The position numbers were made by a program, and so were the translations under genes. Source: Rhizorhabdus sp. (lineage in GTDB: Bacteria > Pseudomonadota > Alphaproteobacteria > Sphingomonadales > Sphingomonadaceae). Taken from it: a DNA stretch of 16,218 nt. Under the pieces are notes generated by a model that ran no database searches, had not been told where the DNA came from, and saw nothing but the letters and a program-made list of their open reading frames with translations. Positions 13,616 to 16,218 of this stretch are shown one piece after another (within the stretch, counting starts at the first letter, position 1; the number at the start of each line of letters is the position of its first letter). The stretch is from the NCBI GenBank assembly GCA_004297635.1, contig SCUQ01000459.1, positions 1-16,218 on the forward strand. Direction: 5' to 3'.

Positions 13616-15085
13616 GTGAGCACGATTGAAACGACAAGAACGGGCCTGTTCCTCGATGAATATGGCCACTTCATCAATGGAGAATGGGTGGCTTCTCAAG
13701 GCGGGAGAACCATCGCCCTGTCCAATCCAGCGACAGGCCGCGCGCTGGCGAAGATCCAGGCGGGCAACGCCCGCGACGTTCAGGCGGCGGTCGCCGCTGC
13801 GAAGGCCGCCTTCCCGGCATGGTCTCGGAGCAGGATCGAGGAGCGGCAGGAAATCCTGCTGGAGATCGCCCGCCGCTTGAAGGCGCGGTCGGCCGAGTTC
13901 GCGCGGATGGAGTCCGCCAACAACGGCAAGACCGTGACCGAGGCGACGATCCACGATCTGCCCGAGGCGATCGGCCAGTTCGAATATTTCTCGGGCGCGG
14001 TCTATTCGCTCCATGGCGAGACCCGCGACTATCCCGACCTGATCGGGCTCACCCATCGCGAGCCGATCGGCGTGGTCGCTCAGATCATCCCGTGGAACGT
14101 GCCGCTGCTGATGGCGTCGATGAAGCTCGCCCCCGCGCTGGCGGCGGGCTGCACCGTGGTGCTGAAGCCTGCCGAGACGGTCTGCCTGACGGTACTCGAG
14201 CTGATCCGCGAGATCGGCGATCTGCTCCCGCCGGGCGTGGTCAACCTCGTCACCGGCTACGGCCAGGATGTCGGCGAGGCGCTGGTGGCCCATCCCGACG
14301 TCCGCAAGGTCGCTTTCACCGGATCGACCGCGACCGCGCGCAAGATCATCGAATATGCCGCGCGCAACACCATCCCGCAGACGATGGAGCTGGGCGGCAA
14401 GTCAGCCAATATCATCTGCGCCTCCGCCGACCTCGACGAGGCGGCGCGGACGGCGGCGCTGTCGACCGTGTTCAACAAGGGCGAGGTCTGCATGGCCGGC
14501 TCGCGCGTGTTCGTCGAGAGGTCGGTGCACGATGCCTTCCTGGAGAAGTTCGTCCGCGAGGTGGACAGCGTCCAGGTCGGCGATCCGTCGCACGCCGAGA
14601 CCCGGCTGGGCGCGATGTCGTCGCGCGCGCAATATGAGAAGGTGCAGGGCTATTTCGACATCGCGCGCGGCGAAGGCGCGGAGATCGCGACCGGCGGCAC
14701 CGCCGCCACCGTCGCCGATTTCCCCGACGGATTGTTCCTGAAGCCCACCATCCTCTCGGGCGTCCGCAATGATATGCGGGTGGCGCAGGAGGAGATATTC
14801 GGCCCGGTGACCAGCGTTATCGCCTGGGATGACGAAAGCGAGATGCTCCGCCAGGTCAACGACAGCCGCTACGGCCTGGCCGGCGCGGTATGGTCAAACG
14901 ATCTCAAGCAGGCGCACCGGATCGCCCGCGACATGCAGACCGGCGTGATCTGGGTGAACACCTATTACAACCTGCCACGCGGCATGCCGGTCGGCGGCTA
15001 CAAGCAGAGCGGTTTCGGTCGTGAGCTGAGCTGGGACATATTGCGCGACTATACGATCACCAAGTCGGTCATCATCCCGCTCTGA
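13616..15085 (+). CDS. NAD(P)-dependent aldehyde dehydrogenase
   Basis: This 489-residue ALDH oxidises an aldehyde to a carboxylate. Key residues are Asn161 (IIPWNVP), Lys184 (LKPAE), FTGST (234-238), Glu258 (MELGGKS), catalytic Cys292 (GEVCMAGSR) and EEIFGP (392-397). I chose GTG 13616 because AAGGAA (13605-13610) lies 5 nt before it and the protein then starts like other family members. The in-frame ATG at 13541 would add 25 arginine-rich residues unlike the family. Near the C-terminus GMPVGGYKQSGFGRE departs from the usual PFGG. It probably removes the aldehyde released by E1-dependent acyloin cleavage. A strong terminator follows. Confidence 0.95.
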   Translation: MSTIETTRTGLFLDEYGHFINGEWVASQGGRTIALSNPATGRALAKIQAGNARDVQAAVAAAKAAFPAWSRSRIEERQEILLEIARRLKARSAEFARMESANNGKTVTEATIHDLPEAIGQFEYFSGAVYSLHGETRDYPDLIGLTHREPIGVVAQIIPWNVPLLMASMKLAPALAAGCTVVLKPAETVCLTVLELIREIGDLLPPGVVNLVTGYGQDVGEALVAHPDVRKVAFTGSTATARKIIEYAARNTIPQTMELGGKSANIICASADLDEAARTAALSTVFNKGEVCMAGSRVFVERSVHDAFLEKFVREVDSVQVGDPSHAETRLGAMSSRAQYEKVQGYFDIARGEGAEIATGGTAATVADFPDGLFLKPTILSGVRNDMRVAQEEIFGPVTSVIAWDDESEMLRQVNDSRYGLAGAVWSNDLKQAHRIARDMQTGVIWVNTYYNLPRGMPVGGYKQSGFGRELSWDILRDYTITKSVIIPL

Positions 15086-15106
15086 GCGCAGTCGGCGACG
15101 CCGTCA

Positions 15107-15136
15107 AAAGGGGGGCTCGCGGCCCCCCTTTCTTTT
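15107..15136. terminator. Bidirectional intrinsic terminator between ALDH and MFS
   Basis: AAAGGGGGGC (15107-15116) pairs perfectly with GCCCCCCTTT (15122-15131) around the loop TCGCG, followed by CTTTT on the + strand. On the - strand the same stem is followed by TTTTGA. It ends both the ALDH transcript and that of the converging MFS gene, whose stop codon (15135-15137) lies inside the T-tail. Confidence 0.92.
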
Positions 15137-16218
15137 AGTGGGCGGCCGCCAACCCCCTTCGGCGGAGCACCGCCGGCGCGGTTTCGATCAGCGCGAGGCA
15201 GAGCAGGAAACCCACGCCAATACCGCCGATCGCCAGCCAGAAGATGCTCGCTATACCGGCATGGTGCGCGATATAGCCCGCGACGATCGGCGCGACGCCG
15301 CCACCGATCAGCTCGGCGACCGCGATCACCACGCCCGACGCCGTCGCGCGCAGGCTGGCCGGCACGGCCTCGACCGACAGCGGCCCGACCGTGGTCGTGA
15401 GAAGACCGTAAAGGAAGAAGGCCGCGACGAGCAGCGCGACGAACAGCCGGGTCGTGTCGGCGGGCGAGACGGCGAGCGCATAGAGCCCGGCGATCGTGAA
15501 CAGCGCGGTGACGAGCATGGTCGGCTTGCGGCCGATACGGTCCGAGATCGCAGGAGCCGCCACCGACCCGAACACCGCACCGAAACCCATCGCCGACATC
15601 ACATAGCCCATCTGCTCGAGGCTGAGGTGCAGATGGTCGACCAGATAGCTGGGCAGGAAAGCCGTCAGCACGATCAGGCAATTCAGCCAGCACAGCATCC
15701 CGCCCGACGCGACCAGCACGTTGCGGTATTTGAGCAGCTCCCGGATCGACGCGACGATCGGCCGGGCAGACTCGACGGGCCCTTCCCTCGCTGGCTCGCG
15801 CAGTGTGCGATGGACCAGATAGGCGACGATCAGGCCGGGCACCGCGACGATCAGGAAAATCCAGCGCCAGTTGATCACCGGCATCAGCTGGGTCACCAGC
15901 ACCGGCGCAAGCCCGAGGCCAAGCAACGGTGCCATCATCTGTTGCAGACCAAGGCCAAGGCCATGCCGATCGGGCCGGGCCGCCTCCAGCGTCGCGGCAA
16001 TGCTGGGCGGAACATAGGCCCCTTCCGCCGTTCCCATGATCGCGCGGATCAGGATGAGCGACAGCGCGCCGGTAGCAAGTCCGCTGAACCCGACCAGCAC
16101 CGAAAAGCCGACCATCGAGGCCACGAGCACGGTCCGGCGGCCGAAACGATCGGCCAGATTGCCCATCAGCAGCGCCGCCAGCCCCCAGGTCAGCGCCAGC
16201 GCGCCGGTGATGTCGCCG
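15135..16218 (-). CDS. MFS transporter, N-terminus cut by window edge
   Basis: This major-facilitator carrier continues past the right edge. The frame is open to 16217 and reads GDITGALALTWGLAALLMGN before the LADRFGRR motif, the usual TM2 and loop 2-3 order, so the ATG at 16166 is internal and not the start. About 361 residues are visible. A second copy of the loop motif, SDRIGRKPTML, begins the C-terminal half. The segment MGTAEGAYVPPSIAAT resembles the anion/organic-acid transporter side of the superfamily. It converges on ALDH through the shared terminator. The substrate is unknown; export or import of a pathway acid is plausible from context. Confidence 0.92.
   Translation of the reverse strand, partial: GDITGALALTWGLAALLMGNLADRFGRRTVLVASMVGFSVLVGFSGLATGALSLILIRAIMGTAEGAYVPPSIAATLEAARPDRHGLGLGLQQMMAPLLGLGLAPVLVTQLMPVINWRWIFLIVAVPGLIVAYLVHRTLREPAREGPVESARPIVASIRELLKYRNVLVASGGMLCWLNCLIVLTAFLPSYLVDHLHLSLEQMGYVMSAMGFGAVFGSVAAPAISDRIGRKPTMLVTALFTIAGLYALAVSPADTTRLFVALLVAAFFLYGLLTTTVGPLSVEAVPASLRATASGVVIAVAELIGGGVAPIVAGYIAHHAGIASIFWLAIGGIGVGFLLCLALIETAPAVLRRRGLAAAH

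Noticed and set aside
15135..16166. MFS gene complete with start at 16166
   Set aside because: The frame stays open upstream to the window edge and encodes the expected preceding membrane helix, so the Met is internal and the gene is cut by the boundary.

Overview
The window is high-GC DNA that reads like a sphingomonad (Alphaproteobacteria, Sphingomonadales). Signs of this are a TonB-dependent receptor whose mature N-terminus carries the EDIVVTAQKR-type TonB box, strong G/C-ending codon use in the catabolic genes, and an alphaproteobacterial-style TrmB C-terminus at the left edge. The genus cannot be fixed from sequence reading alone. Bases 1-13 are identical to the 3' end of Illumina TruSeq adapters, so the window starts at the raw, untrimmed end of a draft or metagenomic contig.

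Left part (1-3332): the tail of a tRNA (guanine-N7) methyltransferase (+); a type-B carboxylesterase (-) that has lost its 5' end and is probably a pseudogene; a FolB-like dihydroneopterin aldolase (+); and a cytochrome P450 (-). The FolB and P450 stop codons interlock in one CTAG. A 546-bp gene-free stretch (3333-3878) follows. It holds the P450 promoter region and the TonB-receptor promoter region, with several palindromes.

Centre (3879-10562): a row of + strand genes: TonB-dependent outer-membrane receptor, a Cif-like alpha/beta-hydrolase (epoxide-hydrolase type), then a tightly coupled set of acetoin-dehydrogenase-like E1 alpha, E1 beta, a free-standing 80-residue lipoyl carrier, a VOC/glyoxalase-fold protein and a SnoaL/NTF2-fold protein. 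Within this set E1 beta/lipoyl and lipoyl/VOC overlap as ATGA. No E2 acyltransferase core and no E3 (dihydrolipoamide dehydrogenase) is encoded in the window.

Right part (10526-16218): a TetR regulator (-) divergent by 25 bp from an AAHS-type MFS transporter (+), an SDR (-), an NAD(P)-dependent aldehyde dehydrogenase (+) with a strong bidirectional terminator, and a second MFS transporter (-) cut by the right edge.

Taken together the locus looks like a catabolic island: uptake (TonB receptor, two MFS carriers), oxidation and ring or chain opening (P450, epoxide hydrolase, SDR), thiamine-dependent C-C cleavage (E1 alpha/beta plus lipoyl carrier), and aldehyde disposal (ALDH), under a TetR regulator. 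My main hypothesis is an alkene -> epoxide -> diol -> acyloin -> aldehyde + acyl-lipoyl route served by a split acetoin-dehydrogenase-like complex without a conventional E2 core. The substrate is unknown. No tRNA, rRNA, CRISPR array, transposase or insertion sequence was seen.
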